DNA of 64,000 nt from SIG299 sp045531955 (GTDB lineage: Bacteria; Bacillota; Clostridia; Lachnospirales; Lachnospiraceae), in NCBI GenBank assembly GCA_045531955.1, contig JAZSFC010000014.1, positions 23,854 to 87,853 of the forward strand, written 5' to 3'. Shown one piece after another: positions 44,385 to 54,538 of this stretch (the first letter of the stretch is position 1; every line of letters begins with the position of its first letter). The notes under the pieces were generated by a model. It searched no databases. It was not told the origin of the DNA and saw nothing but the letters and a program-made list of their open reading frames with translations. A program made the translations under genes and the position numbers.

Positions 44385-45437
44385 ATGAAGAAAAAGAAAA
44401 TTGCGGTTCTGCATGCACAGGTGCCATTTGTGAGTGGTGGGGCAGAATTGATGGTGAATAGTTTGACAAAGCAATTGCAGCTGAGAGGATTCAATGCGGA
44501 ACTGGTTTCTTTGCCGTTTAAATGGTATCCGGCAAATACATTATTGGACAGTTATTTGATGTGGAGAATGCTTGATCTTGATGAAACTAATGGTGAAGAA
44601 ATTGATTTGGCAATAGCAACTAAGCTGCCAACATATATGATAAGGCACCACAACAAAGCACTGTGGTTAATGCATCAGCATCGAGTGGCGTATGATTTGA
44701 TTGATAATGTTCCGGCAGGCGGTTTTAATACTATTCCGAATGGTCATGACTTACGAGAGAAAATTGTGAATATGGATAACATTGCTATGGCGGAGTTTGA
44801 AAAAAGATATTCTATTTCTCAGAATGTTTCCAATCGTTTGGAACAGTATAATGGTTTTTCGTCTACTCCTTTATATCATCCACCATCATTGGCAGGAAAT
44901 TATTATGCAGAAGGATATGGAGATTATATTTTATCAATAGGCCGTTTGGATAAAATGAAGAGATTAGACCTGCTTATTGAGTCTTTAAAGTATTGCGATA
45001 GAAAGATAAAGGCTGTTATTGGCGGAAAAGGACCTGAAAAAGAACATTTAGAACAGTTGGCCCGTAAATTGGGTGTGGCAGATAGAGTTAAGTTTTTGGG
45101 ATTTGTCGAAGATAAGGAATTGTTAAATTTATATGCTAATGCATTAGGTGTATATTTTGCGCCTTTAGATGAGGATTATGGCTACATTACTTTAGAGGCG
45201 TTTTTTTCTAAACGCCCTGTTTTTACTTGCCGCGATTCGGGTGGTGTTCTCGAATTTGCAAAAAATAGTCGTAATGCATGTGTAGTTAATTTTGACCCTA
45301 AAGAAATGGGGACAGCATTTAATAAATTATATAAAAACAAAAAGCTTGCAAAAGAGTATGGAGAAGAAGGATATAAAGTTGTTAAGGATATTAGTTGGGA
45401 TTATGTTGTAGATGTATTGACTGAATCTATACGATAG
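44385..45437 (+). CDS. Glycosyltransferase, family GT4
   Basis: 350 residues, GT-B fold: VLHAQVPFVSGGAELMVNSLTKQLQLRG, YILSIGRLDKMKRLDLLIESLKY, IGGKGPEKEHLEQLARKLGV, and PLDEDYGYITLEAFFSKRPVFTC in the donor site. Acts in the cytoplasm on the lipid-linked glycan. Donor unknown. Confidence 0.88.
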   Translation: MKKKKIAVLHAQVPFVSGGAELMVNSLTKQLQLRGFNAELVSLPFKWYPANTLLDSYLMWRMLDLDETNGEEIDLAIATKLPTYMIRHHNKALWLMHQHRVAYDLIDNVPAGGFNTIPNGHDLREKIVNMDNIAMAEFEKRYSISQNVSNRLEQYNGFSSTPLYHPPSLAGNYYAEGYGDYILSIGRLDKMKRLDLLIESLKYCDRKIKAVIGGKGPEKEHLEQLARKLGVADRVKFLGFVEDKELLNLYANALGVYFAPLDEDYGYITLEAFFSKRPVFTCRDSGGVLEFAKNSRNACVVNFDPKEMGTAFNKLYKNKKLAKEYGEEGYKVVKDISWDYVVDVLTESIR

Positions 45438-45446
45438 AGGTGCGAC

Positions 45447-46775
45447 ATGCGGATAGGATATTGTTCTCCTTTTAATCCTATGAAGTCAGGAATATCTGAC
45501 TTTAGTGAGGAATTAATCGGAGCATTGAAAAAATATGTAGAAATAATTGTGTTTTCTCCAGTAAAACCATCTAATTTACAAGAAGAAAAGAATGTGGAAA
45601 TACACATGTTAGGTGAATTGGATAATACAGAGCTCAGGGAAAGTCTGGATGTTATAGTTTATCATGTTGGAAATAATCCTACATATCATGGTGAAATTGT
45701 TGACATGTTACAGAAGTATCCGGGTATTGTTGAAATTCATGAAATTGGTCTTCATCATTTATTTGCAGACAGATTTTTTGTTAAGCAGGGGAAAGAAAAA
45801 TATTTAGAAGCAGTCAGATATTGTCATGGGCAACGAGGTGTTAAAATTGCTCGGGATTTTTTTGATGGAAAATGTGGTGCACCATGGAATGATCATGCGC
45901 TTGATATGTGTATGGCAAGATTTGTAATTGAGCCTGCCCGAGCAGTAATAACACATTCTGAAACAGTAAAGCAAATGGTTTTAGGTATGAAACAAGAGGT
46001 GCCGGTAGAGAAAATCATGCTTCACGCAGAGGTGGATTCACCGGACTATGAAATGCTCAAATTAGAATCAAGAAAAAAGCTTGATTTTGAGACAAAGAAA
46101 ATAGTTTTTGGATCGTTTGGGTTTGTATCAGAAGCAAAGAGAATCATTCCTATTTTGGATGCTTTAACTAAGTTGAAGAAAAAAACGGATGACTTTACGT
46201 TTTTGGTGGTTGGAGAAAATTTAACAGAAATTGATTTTGTGCGAGAAGTTCAAAAGCGTCGCTTGAGTGATAATGTAGTTATAACCGGTTTTATTCCGTT
46301 GGATGAGTTTAGAACCTATATTGGAGCGTGTGACTTCTGCTTGAATTTACGTTATCCGACACAGGGGGAAACCTCTGGAAGTGTACATCGTATGTTAGGC
46401 ATGGGAAAACCTATTATTATGACAGATATAGGTTCCTTTGGAGATTATCCGGATGACATTGCACTAAAGGTACGTTATGACGACAATGAAGTTAATGATA
46501 TCTATGAGGCGATCTTATCGCTGATAAATAATTCTGAAGGACTAGAGTTAAGAAAGAAAAAAGCGTATGAATATGCAGTCAAATATTGTGATTTAGATAG
46601 AAATGCACAAGCGTATGTGAATTTCTTTAAACAGATTGCAAGCGCTTCTTGGAAAAAAGGACAGATAGATACACTAATAGACACATTAGTGGAGTTAAAT
46701 CTGACGGATGAAGTATATATGAGGCATTTTGAAGATAATCTGGAAAGCGTACTGGGTTGCCTTGATAACGTGTAA
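45447..46775 (+). CDS. Glycosyltransferase, GT4-like
   Basis: 442 residues. MRIGYCSPFNPMKSGISDFSEELIGAL resembles the N-terminus of polymer-forming GT4 enzymes; FGSFGFVSEAKRIIPILDAL and NLRYPTQGETSGSVHRMLGMGKPIIMTDIGSFGDYPDD form the donor site. A C-terminal helical tail extends beyond the usual GT4 length. Donor unknown. Confidence 0.85.
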   Translation: MRIGYCSPFNPMKSGISDFSEELIGALKKYVEIIVFSPVKPSNLQEEKNVEIHMLGELDNTELRESLDVIVYHVGNNPTYHGEIVDMLQKYPGIVEIHEIGLHHLFADRFFVKQGKEKYLEAVRYCHGQRGVKIARDFFDGKCGAPWNDHALDMCMARFVIEPARAVITHSETVKQMVLGMKQEVPVEKIMLHAEVDSPDYEMLKLESRKKLDFETKKIVFGSFGFVSEAKRIIPILDALTKLKKKTDDFTFLVVGENLTEIDFVREVQKRRLSDNVVITGFIPLDEFRTYIGACDFCLNLRYPTQGETSGSVHRMLGMGKPIIMTDIGSFGDYPDDIALKVRYDDNEVNDIYEAILSLINNSEGLELRKKKAYEYAVKYCDLDRNAQAYVNFFKQIASASWKKGQIDTLIDTLVELNLTDEVYMRHFEDNLESVLGCLDNV

Positions 46776-46826
46776 ACTGTGATGTAAATGACAAAAAGTA
46801 AAAATAATTATGGAGTGTACGTAAAG

Positions 46827-47609
46827 ATGAAAGTTGTTTTGTTAGCGGGTGGGTTTGGCACTAGAATTAGTGAAGAAAGTCAGTTTAAGCCAAAGCCAAT
46901 GATTGAAATTGGCGGAAAACCTATTTTATGGCATATAATGAAAGAATATTCATATTATGGCTTTAATGAGTTTATTATTTGTGCAGGATATAAACAGCAC
47001 GTTATTAAAGAGTGGTTTGCCGACTACTATTTGCACAATAGTGATATCACATTCGATTTTACAAATGGGATGCAGGAAATGACAGTTCATAAGCAGCACT
47101 GTGAGCCTTGGAAAGTTACCGTTGTAGATACCGGCTTGAATACAATGACAGGCGGTCGAATTAAGCGTATTCAAAAGTATGTAGGAAATGAACCTTTTAT
47201 GATGACCTATGGTGATGCGGTGTGTGATGTTGATATTAGTAAACTTGTTGCGTTTCATAAGGAGCATGGGAAAGTTGCGACATTAACTGCTGTAATGCAA
47301 GAACAGCAAAAGGGTATTCTTGATATTGGTGAAGGGAACACGGTTAGAGCCTTTAGAGAAAAAAGCAAGAGTGATGGCGCTTTAATTAATGCCGGTTATA
47401 TGGTACTGAATCCAGAAATCTTTGATTATCTTATTGATGATACAACTGTTTTTGAAAAAGAACCAATGGAACAGGTTGCAAAGGCAGGGGAGCTTATGTC
47501 ATATGTGCATAGAGGATTTTGGCAGTGCATGGATAATAAGAGAGAAATGGATATGTTAGAAAAATTGTATTCCAAGGGTAAAGCACCGTGGACAAAGTGG
47601 TTGGATTGA
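46827..47609 (+). CDS. rfbF: Glucose-1-phosphate cytidylyltransferase
   Basis: 260 residues. MKVVLLAGGFGTRISEESQFKPKPMIEIGGKPILWHIMKEY is the RfbF signature (nucleotidyl loop at 8-13); YGDAVCDVDI binds metal. Makes CDP-glucose, first step to CDP-3,6-dideoxyhexoses. ATG at 46827 gives the family N-terminus and has GGAG upstream; a start at 46788 would add 13 unrelated residues. Partners rfbH and rfbG lie at 50.4 and 60.6 kb. Confidence 0.94.
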   Translation: MKVVLLAGGFGTRISEESQFKPKPMIEIGGKPILWHIMKEYSYYGFNEFIICAGYKQHVIKEWFADYYLHNSDITFDFTNGMQEMTVHKQHCEPWKVTVVDTGLNTMTGGRIKRIQKYVGNEPFMMTYGDAVCDVDISKLVAFHKEHGKVATLTAVMQEQQKGILDIGEGNTVRAFREKSKSDGALINAGYMVLNPEIFDYLIDDTTVFEKEPMEQVAKAGELMSYVHRGFWQCMDNKREMDMLEKLYSKGKAPWTKWLD

Positions 47610-47639
47610 TGAATGTCATGCGGGAAGGAAGCATATGAA

Positions 47640-50345
47640 ATGAAAAAAGGAAAGTGTATATATTTAGACTACATAATCGCAAGTGTCATTGGAATAGGTA
47701 TTGGGTTTCTTTTATATATGTTTTTAGGTTTTTATAAGGTAGGGCTTGATACACCATATCAATATGTGGGTGGTGATGATTTTACAGGGATTGTCAAAAT
47801 AAAAAACATTGGAGAAAATGGATGGTTTTGGACAAATGATTATTTGGGAGCACCATATAATTTTGAATCTTTTGATTTCCCTGCATCGTTTGCTACAAAT
47901 GTTGAGAACTTAATTGCAAAGATAGTTTATATATTTACGCAGAATGCTGTTGTAACACAAAATATACAGTTTTTGTTAAATTTTTCAATTAGTGGTATGG
48001 TTGCCTATTTTGTATTTAGAGAATTTGAACTTGAGCGTTTAGTGGCAGCAGGAGGAGCAAGTTTATATGGACTAGCACCATATATTTTGGGGCGTAATGT
48101 TATGCATTTAACGTTGGGATCCGTCTATTGTATTCCGTTAACAGTAATGTTATGTGTATGGGCATCCGAAAACGATGATAAATATTTGAAATTTGATAAA
48201 TATTTTTTTAGGTATAAAAGAAATATTATATCTATTATATGTATGGTGTTTATTGCAAATAATGGGTTAGCATACTACCAGTTCTTTAGTTGTTTTTTTA
48301 TGTGCATTATTTGTGTGTACAAATTTTTTGTATATAAAAATTGGAGAGCGGTGTTGGCACCGTTAAAAAGTGTTATTCTAATCGTGGCCTTTTTTGTCGG
48401 AGCACTTTTGCCTGTATTGGCTTATAAGGTTACACATGAGTCTTTGGGAGTTGCGGTGCGGCATGTACAAGAAGCTGAAATATATGGATTAAAAATTTCT
48501 CAGTTTTTTGTTCCATTAAATAGTCATGGTATAGCTATATTGGATAAATTGATATCTGTATATAACAGCAATATGCCCTTAGTAAATGAAAATCAGATTG
48601 CGTATTTGGGCCTGGGAGGAATAGTTGGTTTTATATGTGTAATTATAACACTTCTTATCGATTGTTCTAGTCGAAGAGAAAATAGCCAAATTACTGAATG
48701 TAGAATGGGTCAAAAGATACAGTTAATGAGTAAACTGGTACTTTTTGCGATTTTGTTAGCAACAGTAGGGGGATTCAGTAGCATATTAAGTTTATTAGGC
48801 TTTCGATCGCTACGGTGTTATAATAGAATTTCTATCTACGTTATGTTTTTGTGCTTATCTGTTATGTGTTTTTATATACAAAAAGCACGTTGTTTTATTA
48901 AATCCAGAATGCGAATAAAAAAACAATATGGTTTGGTTGAAATTGTTATTATCTCTTTTTTTATGATTTGCGTTTTAGAGCAATTGCCACAATGGGGGGC
49001 TAGAGATGTAGTGTTAGCTCAGAATAAAGAACTGTATGAATCGGATGCGTCATTTGTTTCGGGTATTGAAAGTCAATTACAATCTGGCGATGCGGTTTTT
49101 CAGTTACCATATCATAAATATCCAGAAAGTGGTTCTGTTAATAGGATGAATGATTATCATTTATTAACAGGATATTTACATTCGCAAAATATTAAATGGA
49201 GTTATGGATCTATGAAAGGGAGTGAGGGTGATCGTTGGAGTGAGTATGTAAGTTCTTTACCAATAAAGACGATGCTAGAGTATATTATTCCTGCAGGATT
49301 TAGAGGTATATATATTGATTCTAGAGCATATACATCGGAACAATTGAATGAGTTAATGAGTGAAATAGAAGCAGTACTTGGTGAAGAGCCTTATATCAGT
49401 GCAAATGGCAATTTGATTTTTTATAATTTATATTCCTATATTGAGAAAAATAGTAATTTGTTAAATTTGCCGTTTATGACAATAGAAGATATTGAAAAAG
49501 GGCCATATACATTAGGCGATATTATATGGTTTTATTCAGATGAATATAATTCGAACAGATATACACAAATTGGCTTATCTGAAAAAGAAGCAGGATTTTC
49601 TTGGACAGATGGCAGTGAAGTCATAATGAATTATTATATAGTTGGAGAGTGTAAAGAATTAATTTTACATGGAACGTTTGAGACGGCAGCTGTTTATAAT
49701 AATCAGCAGTATGTGCGGATATATGTAAATGAAGTCTGTGTATATGATAATTTGTTTGTAGGTGGAAATATTGAATTTGATTTTGAAAAGCCGACGGATA
49801 ATATAGTAAATATTCGAATAGAACTTCCTTATGCAATATCTCCAGCAGAAATGGGTCAGTCTCAGGATAGTAGGAAATTAGCTTTAGCACTAAAAACATT
49901 CTGTATAACAACAAAAGAATATATGTCGTATGAAATAGATAAAATGATTTTTTTCTATTCGGGTGAGTATAATGCATCAAAATATGTAAAAAAAGGTCTT
50001 TCAAGCGAGGAAGCAACCCATTCTTGGACAGATGGCAATGAGTTTCAGATGGAATATAAAGTGCAGACCGCCGAGGCAATTTCCAAATTACATGCATGTT
50101 TTGAAACATTGTGGGTATTTAACAATCAACAACGTGTCATCATTTACGTGAACGATGTTTGCATATTCGATGATACTGTTACCGGTGGAAACATAGAATT
50201 TGATTTCGATGCTCCACCAGATGGTATCGTTAACATCCGTATGGAATTACCGGATGCAGTATCACCTCTGGAATTGGGACAGTCCCAGGACGCAAGAAAA
50301 CTTGCATTGGCTCTTAAAACCTTCCAAATCACACCTGCAGAATAA
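47640..50345 (+). CDS. Polytopic GT-C-like membrane protein with two C-terminal repeats
   Basis: 901 residues. About 11-13 TM helices (10-460), with an early acidic loop YVGGDDFTGIVKIKNIGENGWFW typical of GT-C transferases that use polyprenyl-phosphate sugars outside the membrane. An extracytoplasmic region follows, then two tandem repeats of about 130 residues (627-757 and 768-898): each begins FYSxEYN, has SWTDG, NNQQ, GGNIEFDF, and ends GQSQDxRKLALALKTF. The repeats look like glycan-binding beta domains. No family name assigned. The last 250 bp are richer in GC than the rest of the gene. ATG at 47640 follows GGGAAGGA; an ATG at 47613 has no site. Confidence 0.75.
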   Translation: MKKGKCIYLDYIIASVIGIGIGFLLYMFLGFYKVGLDTPYQYVGGDDFTGIVKIKNIGENGWFWTNDYLGAPYNFESFDFPASFATNVENLIAKIVYIFTQNAVVTQNIQFLLNFSISGMVAYFVFREFELERLVAAGGASLYGLAPYILGRNVMHLTLGSVYCIPLTVMLCVWASENDDKYLKFDKYFFRYKRNIISIICMVFIANNGLAYYQFFSCFFMCIICVYKFFVYKNWRAVLAPLKSVILIVAFFVGALLPVLAYKVTHESLGVAVRHVQEAEIYGLKISQFFVPLNSHGIAILDKLISVYNSNMPLVNENQIAYLGLGGIVGFICVIITLLIDCSSRRENSQITECRMGQKIQLMSKLVLFAILLATVGGFSSILSLLGFRSLRCYNRISIYVMFLCLSVMCFYIQKARCFIKSRMRIKKQYGLVEIVIISFFMICVLEQLPQWGARDVVLAQNKELYESDASFVSGIESQLQSGDAVFQLPYHKYPESGSVNRMNDYHLLTGYLHSQNIKWSYGSMKGSEGDRWSEYVSSLPIKTMLEYIIPAGFRGIYIDSRAYTSEQLNELMSEIEAVLGEEPYISANGNLIFYNLYSYIEKNSNLLNLPFMTIEDIEKGPYTLGDIIWFYSDEYNSNRYTQIGLSEKEAGFSWTDGSEVIMNYYIVGECKELILHGTFETAAVYNNQQYVRIYVNEVCVYDNLFVGGNIEFDFEKPTDNIVNIRIELPYAISPAEMGQSQDSRKLALALKTFCITTKEYMSYEIDKMIFFYSGEYNASKYVKKGLSSEEATHSWTDGNEFQMEYKVQTAEAISKLHACFETLWVFNNQQRVIIYVNDVCIFDDTVTGGNIEFDFDAPPDGIVNIRMELPDAVSPLELGQSQDARKLALALKTFQITPAE

Positions 50346-50378
50346 AGACGAGTTATAAATATTTAACGGAGGAACGAA

Positions 50379-51722
50379 ATGAAACAATGGACAAACGAAT
50401 CCGAAGCCAGAGAGCAAATTAAATTCCTGGTAGCGGAATATTATCATGATTTTAAAGAAGACAAAAAGGAATTTATACCGGGAGACAGAATCAGCTATGC
50501 TTCCAGAGTATTTGATGAAAAGGAAATGTGTTCCCTTGTGGACGCAGCACTTGACTTCTGGCTCACTACAGGACGCTTTTCCGACCAGTTCGAGAAGGAG
50601 TTTGCTGAATGGATTGGGGTGCGTTTTGCACATCTCGTAAACAGTGGTTCTTCTGCTAACTTACTGGCATTTATGGTGCTGACAGCACAGGAACTTGGCG
50701 AACGTCAGATTAAGCGTGGTGATGAGGTTATCACGGTAGCATGTGGTTTCCCTACAACAGTAACTCCAATGCTTCAATATGGTGCAGTTCCGGTATTTGT
50801 AGACGTTGCTATTCCGGAATACAACATTGATGTAACCAAGTTAGAGGGTGCATTATCTGATAAGACAAAGGCCGTTATGATTGCCCATACTTTAGGTAAT
50901 CCGTTCAACTTAAAGGAAGTAAAGGCATTCTGTGATAAGCATAATCTTTGGCTGATTGAGGACAACTGTGATGCTCTTGGCACGAAGTACACTATTGATG
51001 GTGTAACAAAGTTCACAGGTACCTGGGGCGATATCGGAACCAGCAGCTTTTATCCTCCACATCATATGACGATGGGTGAAGGTGGTTGCGTTTATACCGA
51101 TAATCCATTACTTCATCGTCTGATTTTATCCTACAGAGACTGGGGACGTGACTGTATCTGTCCATCCGGTCGTGATAATTTTTGCGGCCATCGCTTTGAA
51201 GGCCAGTATGGCGAACTTCCGGCAGGCTATGACCACAAGTATGTGTACAGCCATTTTGGTTACAACTTAAAGGTAACCGATTTACAGGCAGCAGTAGGTG
51301 TGGAGCAGTTGAAGAAATTCCCATCTTTCATTGAAAGACGTCGCTATAACTGGGATAGATTACGCAAGGCTTTGGCATGCGTAGAGGACAAGTTGATTCT
51401 TCCGGAACCAACAGAAAACAGCATTCCGTCCTGGTTTGGTTTCTTAATCAGTGTTCGCGAGGATAGCGGTCTTGACAGAAACAAAGTAACCAGATATATC
51501 GAAGACCACAATGTGCAGACAAGACTTCTGTTTAGCGGAAACCTGATTAAGCATCCTTGCTTTGATCAGATTCGTGGAACAGAGGCATACCGTGTAGCAG
51601 GTAGCTTAGAAACCACAGAATTCATTATGAACAATACTTTTTGGGTAGGTGTATATCCGGGTATGACAGATGAAAAACTGGATTATATGGCGAAGGTTAT
51701 CATTGAAGCGGTGAACCAGTAA
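50379..51722 (+). CDS. rfbH: CDP-4-keto-6-deoxyglucose 3-dehydrase (E1)
   Basis: 447 residues, DegT/DnrJ aminotransferase fold but with the PMP-dependent dehydrase signature: SFYPPHHMTMGEGG has His228 where aminotransferases have the PLP lysine. The Cys-rich stretch RDCICPSGRDNFCGHRF matches the [2Fe-2S] region of E1. Removes the C3 hydroxyl from CDP-4-keto-6-deoxyglucose. The usual reductase partner E3 (AscD/RfbI) is not in the window. AGGAGG-like GGAGG precedes the ATG. Confidence 0.95.
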   Translation: MKQWTNESEAREQIKFLVAEYYHDFKEDKKEFIPGDRISYASRVFDEKEMCSLVDAALDFWLTTGRFSDQFEKEFAEWIGVRFAHLVNSGSSANLLAFMVLTAQELGERQIKRGDEVITVACGFPTTVTPMLQYGAVPVFVDVAIPEYNIDVTKLEGALSDKTKAVMIAHTLGNPFNLKEVKAFCDKHNLWLIEDNCDALGTKYTIDGVTKFTGTWGDIGTSSFYPPHHMTMGEGGCVYTDNPLLHRLILSYRDWGRDCICPSGRDNFCGHRFEGQYGELPAGYDHKYVYSHFGYNLKVTDLQAAVGVEQLKKFPSFIERRRYNWDRLRKALACVEDKLILPEPTENSIPSWFGFLISVREDSGLDRNKVTRYIEDHNVQTRLLFSGNLIKHPCFDQIRGTEAYRVAGSLETTEFIMNNTFWVGVYPGMTDEKLDYMAKVIIEAVNQ

Positions 51723-51752
51723 ATAACACTATTTTTAAGTGCGGAGGAACGA

Positions 51753-53591
51753 ATGAAACAGAGATTAGCAGATTACGTTGCAGATTTTTTAGTGAATAAA
51801 GGAATAAAGGACTGCTTTATGGTAGTTGGCGGAGGTGCTATGCACCTGAATGATGCTTTGGGTCATAAAGATGGCCTGCATTGCGTTTATAGCCATCATG
51901 AGCAGGCATCTGCAATTGCAGCGGAAGCCTATGCAAGAATCAATAATAAAATGGCAGCATTATGTGTAACCACTGGTCCTGGTGGAACAAATGCTATTAC
52001 CGGTGTGGTAGGTGGATGGCTGGATTCTGTTCCGATGTTCGTTTTGTCCGGACAGGTGCGCTACGATACCACGGCAAGATATATGAGCCAGTTTACAGAC
52101 GGTCTTCCTCTTCGTGCGGTAGGAGACCAGGAATTTGATATCACAAAGTCCGTGGAATCCATGTGTAAATATGCAGTTATGTTGGAAGAACCGACAGAAA
52201 TTCGCTATGTGTTGGAAAAGGCATATCATCTTGCTACAACAGGAAGACGTGGTCCTGTATGGATTGACATTCCGGTAAATTACCAGGGCTGTTATATAGA
52301 AACAGACGAATTGCGTGGATACGATGAGGCAGAGGACGAACAGAAGATGCCTGTGCCGGTATCGGAAGAAGATGTTTTGACAGTGATTGAAAAAATCAAG
52401 AAGGCAGAACGTCCTGTTTTATATGCAGGCAATGGAATACGTTTGTCTGAAGGTTATGAGGAATTTAGAAAAGCAGTGGACAAGTTGGGGATTCCGGTTG
52501 TTACCTGCTGGGATTCTATTGATGCAATTGAGGATGAAAATCCATTGTATGTAGGCCGTGGCGGTATCATGGGTGACCGTCCGGGTAACTTTGCTGTGCA
52601 GAATGCAGATTTGGTACTGGCGGTAGGTAACCGTCTGTCTATCCGACAGGTGGGTTACAGCTGGAAGACCTGGGCAAGAGAAGCTTATGTGATTGATGTG
52701 GATGTTGATCCGGCAGAACTGAAAAAAACAACCATTCACGTTGATATGCCAATCTGTGCAGATGCTAAGGATTTCTTCGCGAAGCTTAATGAAAAACTGG
52801 AAGGTGAAGAAGTTGTATTTAATAACAACTTCTGGATTACAAAGTGCCAGGAGTGGAAGAAGAATTATCCGGTAACGCAGGAGAAGCACTGGAAAGAAGA
52901 TGGCACTTATGCCAATGTATATGCGTTTATCAAGTATTTGAGCAGCCGGCTTCCGGATGGAAATCTTACGGTAGTTTCCAATGGTAGTGCCTGTGTCGTG
53001 GGCAGCCATAACTATGTAATTAAGAAAGATGCAAGATTTATCATTAACAGTGCTATCGCAAGTATGGGTTATGGTCTTCCGGCAGCAATTGGTGCTTGTT
53101 ATGCAAATGATTGTAAGACAACAATATGTATTGAAGGTGATGGAAGCATCATGATGAATCTGCAGGAGCTGCAGACGGTACTTACCAATAAGCTTCCGGT
53201 AAAAATTTTCCTGATTAACAATGGAGGATATCATTCTATCCGCCAGACACAGAATAATCTGTTTAGCAATCATTGCAAGGTAGGTATTGGTCCGGAAAGC
53301 GGTGACTTATCCTTCCCTGACTTTTGTAAACTTGCAGAAGCATTCGGCTATCCATATCTGGAAGCACACAGCAATGCAGAGATGAAAGAAGCCGTAGATA
53401 AGGCGCTTGCGACGGAGGGTGCAGTGTTCTGTGAAGTATTTGTATCTCCGGAGCAGAATTTTGAGCCTAAGAGCGCTACAAAACGTCTGGAAGACGGTAC
53501 TTTGGTAAGTCCTCCACTCGAGGATTTAGCACCCTTCCTTCCGAAGGATGAATTAAAGAAGATTATGATTATTCCAATGATAGAGGAGTAA
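51753..53591 (+). CDS. Thiamine-diphosphate enzyme, acetolactate synthase-like (YerE-like)
   Basis: 612 residues with the three ThDP-enzyme domains. Catalytic Glu50 in YSHHEQASAIAAEAYAR, GPGGTNAITGV, central domain with VLYAGNGIRLS, and the ThDP motif GDGS (462-465) continuing to LINNGGYHSIRQTQ. Lying between rfbH and an NDP-sugar reductase, it most likely adds a two-carbon unit from pyruvate to the 4-keto group of the CDP-3,6-dideoxysugar, as YerE does for yersiniose. Housekeeping acetolactate synthase is unlikely: no regulatory subunit and no ilv genes nearby. Confidence 0.82.
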   Translation: MKQRLADYVADFLVNKGIKDCFMVVGGGAMHLNDALGHKDGLHCVYSHHEQASAIAAEAYARINNKMAALCVTTGPGGTNAITGVVGGWLDSVPMFVLSGQVRYDTTARYMSQFTDGLPLRAVGDQEFDITKSVESMCKYAVMLEEPTEIRYVLEKAYHLATTGRRGPVWIDIPVNYQGCYIETDELRGYDEAEDEQKMPVPVSEEDVLTVIEKIKKAERPVLYAGNGIRLSEGYEEFRKAVDKLGIPVVTCWDSIDAIEDENPLYVGRGGIMGDRPGNFAVQNADLVLAVGNRLSIRQVGYSWKTWAREAYVIDVDVDPAELKKTTIHVDMPICADAKDFFAKLNEKLEGEEVVFNNNFWITKCQEWKKNYPVTQEKHWKEDGTYANVYAFIKYLSSRLPDGNLTVVSNGSACVVGSHNYVIKKDARFIINSAIASMGYGLPAAIGACYANDCKTTICIEGDGSIMMNLQELQTVLTNKLPVKIFLINNGGYHSIRQTQNNLFSNHCKVGIGPESGDLSFPDFCKLAEAFGYPYLEAHSNAEMKEAVDKALATEGAVFCEVFVSPEQNFEPKSATKRLEDGTLVSPPLEDLAPFLPKDELKKIMIIPMIEE

Positions 53592-53594
53592 AGC

Positions 53595-54518
53595 GTGGAA
53601 ATAAAGCAGAAAGCCATTATCACCGGTGCAACCGGAATGATAGGAATTGCGTTGATAAAAAAATGTATTACCGAGGGCATAGAAGTGTATGCAGTCTGTC
53701 GGAAAAACTCGACAAAAATAAGCAGGATTCCTGTGCATCCCTTGGTACATATCGTGGAGTGCAATTTAGAGCAGTTATGCAAACTGGATAAAGAGGTAAT
53801 AACGGGCGGTGATATGTTTTTTCATCTAGGCTGGGATTCCACTATCGGTGATGGCAGAAATAACATGTCTCTACAATTGAAGAATGTGCAGTATACATTG
53901 GATGCTGTGGCATTAGCACACAAATTAGGATGTAATGTTTTTATTGGTGCCGGTTCCCAGGCGGAGTATGGCAGGGTAGAAGGTTGCTTAAATGCGACTG
54001 TTCCTACTTTCCCGGAAAACGGTTATGGAATGGCGAAACTGTGTGCCGGACAGATGAGCAGGGTGGAATGTGCAAAATTAGGAATTCGTCACATTTGGAC
54101 AAGGATTCTGAGCATTTATGGTCCATATGATAGTGAAAAAACAATGATTTCAACGGTTGTAGGTAAGTTGCTAAATGGAGAAAAACCATCACTTACAGCT
54201 TGTGAACAACAGTGGGATTATTTGTACTGTGAAGATGCAGCAAAAGCGTTATTGCTTCTTGCACAGAGAGGATTGGATGGAAAAGTTTACTGCATAGGCA
54301 GCGGCAAAGTTAAAAAGTTGTATGACTATGTACAAGTGATACGGGAAAAGATAAATCCTGTGGCAGAGATTGGAATAGGAGAAATTCCATATAGTGATAA
54401 GCAAGTGATGTATTTATGCGCAGATATTGAAGACTTAAAAAAGGATACTGGATTTGAACCGGAAACGGAGTTTGAGTCAGGAATAGAGCAAACAATACAA
54501 TGGATGAAAGTAAAATAA
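53595..54518 (+). CDS. NAD(P)-dependent NDP-sugar reductase/epimerase
   Basis: 307 residues, extended SDR: AIITGATGMIGIALIKKC, FHLGWDST, FIGAGSQAEYG (catalytic Ser) and YGMAKLCAGQM (YxxxK). GTG start with GAGGAG seven bases upstream. By position it would reduce the ketone made by the thiamine enzyme (the YerF role) or act like the abequose/paratose synthases of 3,6-dideoxyhexose loci. The order rfbH - ThDP enzyme - reductase supports the former. Confidence 0.8.
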   Translation: MEIKQKAIITGATGMIGIALIKKCITEGIEVYAVCRKNSTKISRIPVHPLVHIVECNLEQLCKLDKEVITGGDMFFHLGWDSTIGDGRNNMSLQLKNVQYTLDAVALAHKLGCNVFIGAGSQAEYGRVEGCLNATVPTFPENGYGMAKLCAGQMSRVECAKLGIRHIWTRILSIYGPYDSEKTMISTVVGKLLNGEKPSLTACEQQWDYLYCEDAAKALLLLAQRGLDGKVYCIGSGKVKKLYDYVQVIREKINPVAEIGIGEIPYSDKQVMYLCADIEDLKKDTGFEPETEFESGIEQTIQWMKVK

Positions 54519-54538
54519 TTTTCAATGAGGACAATCTA

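Noticed and set aside
52419..53273. 284-codon minus-strand frame inside the thiamine-diphosphate enzyme gene
   Set aside because: Fully antisense to a well-supported enzyme; Cys/Ile/His-rich translation typical of a shadow.
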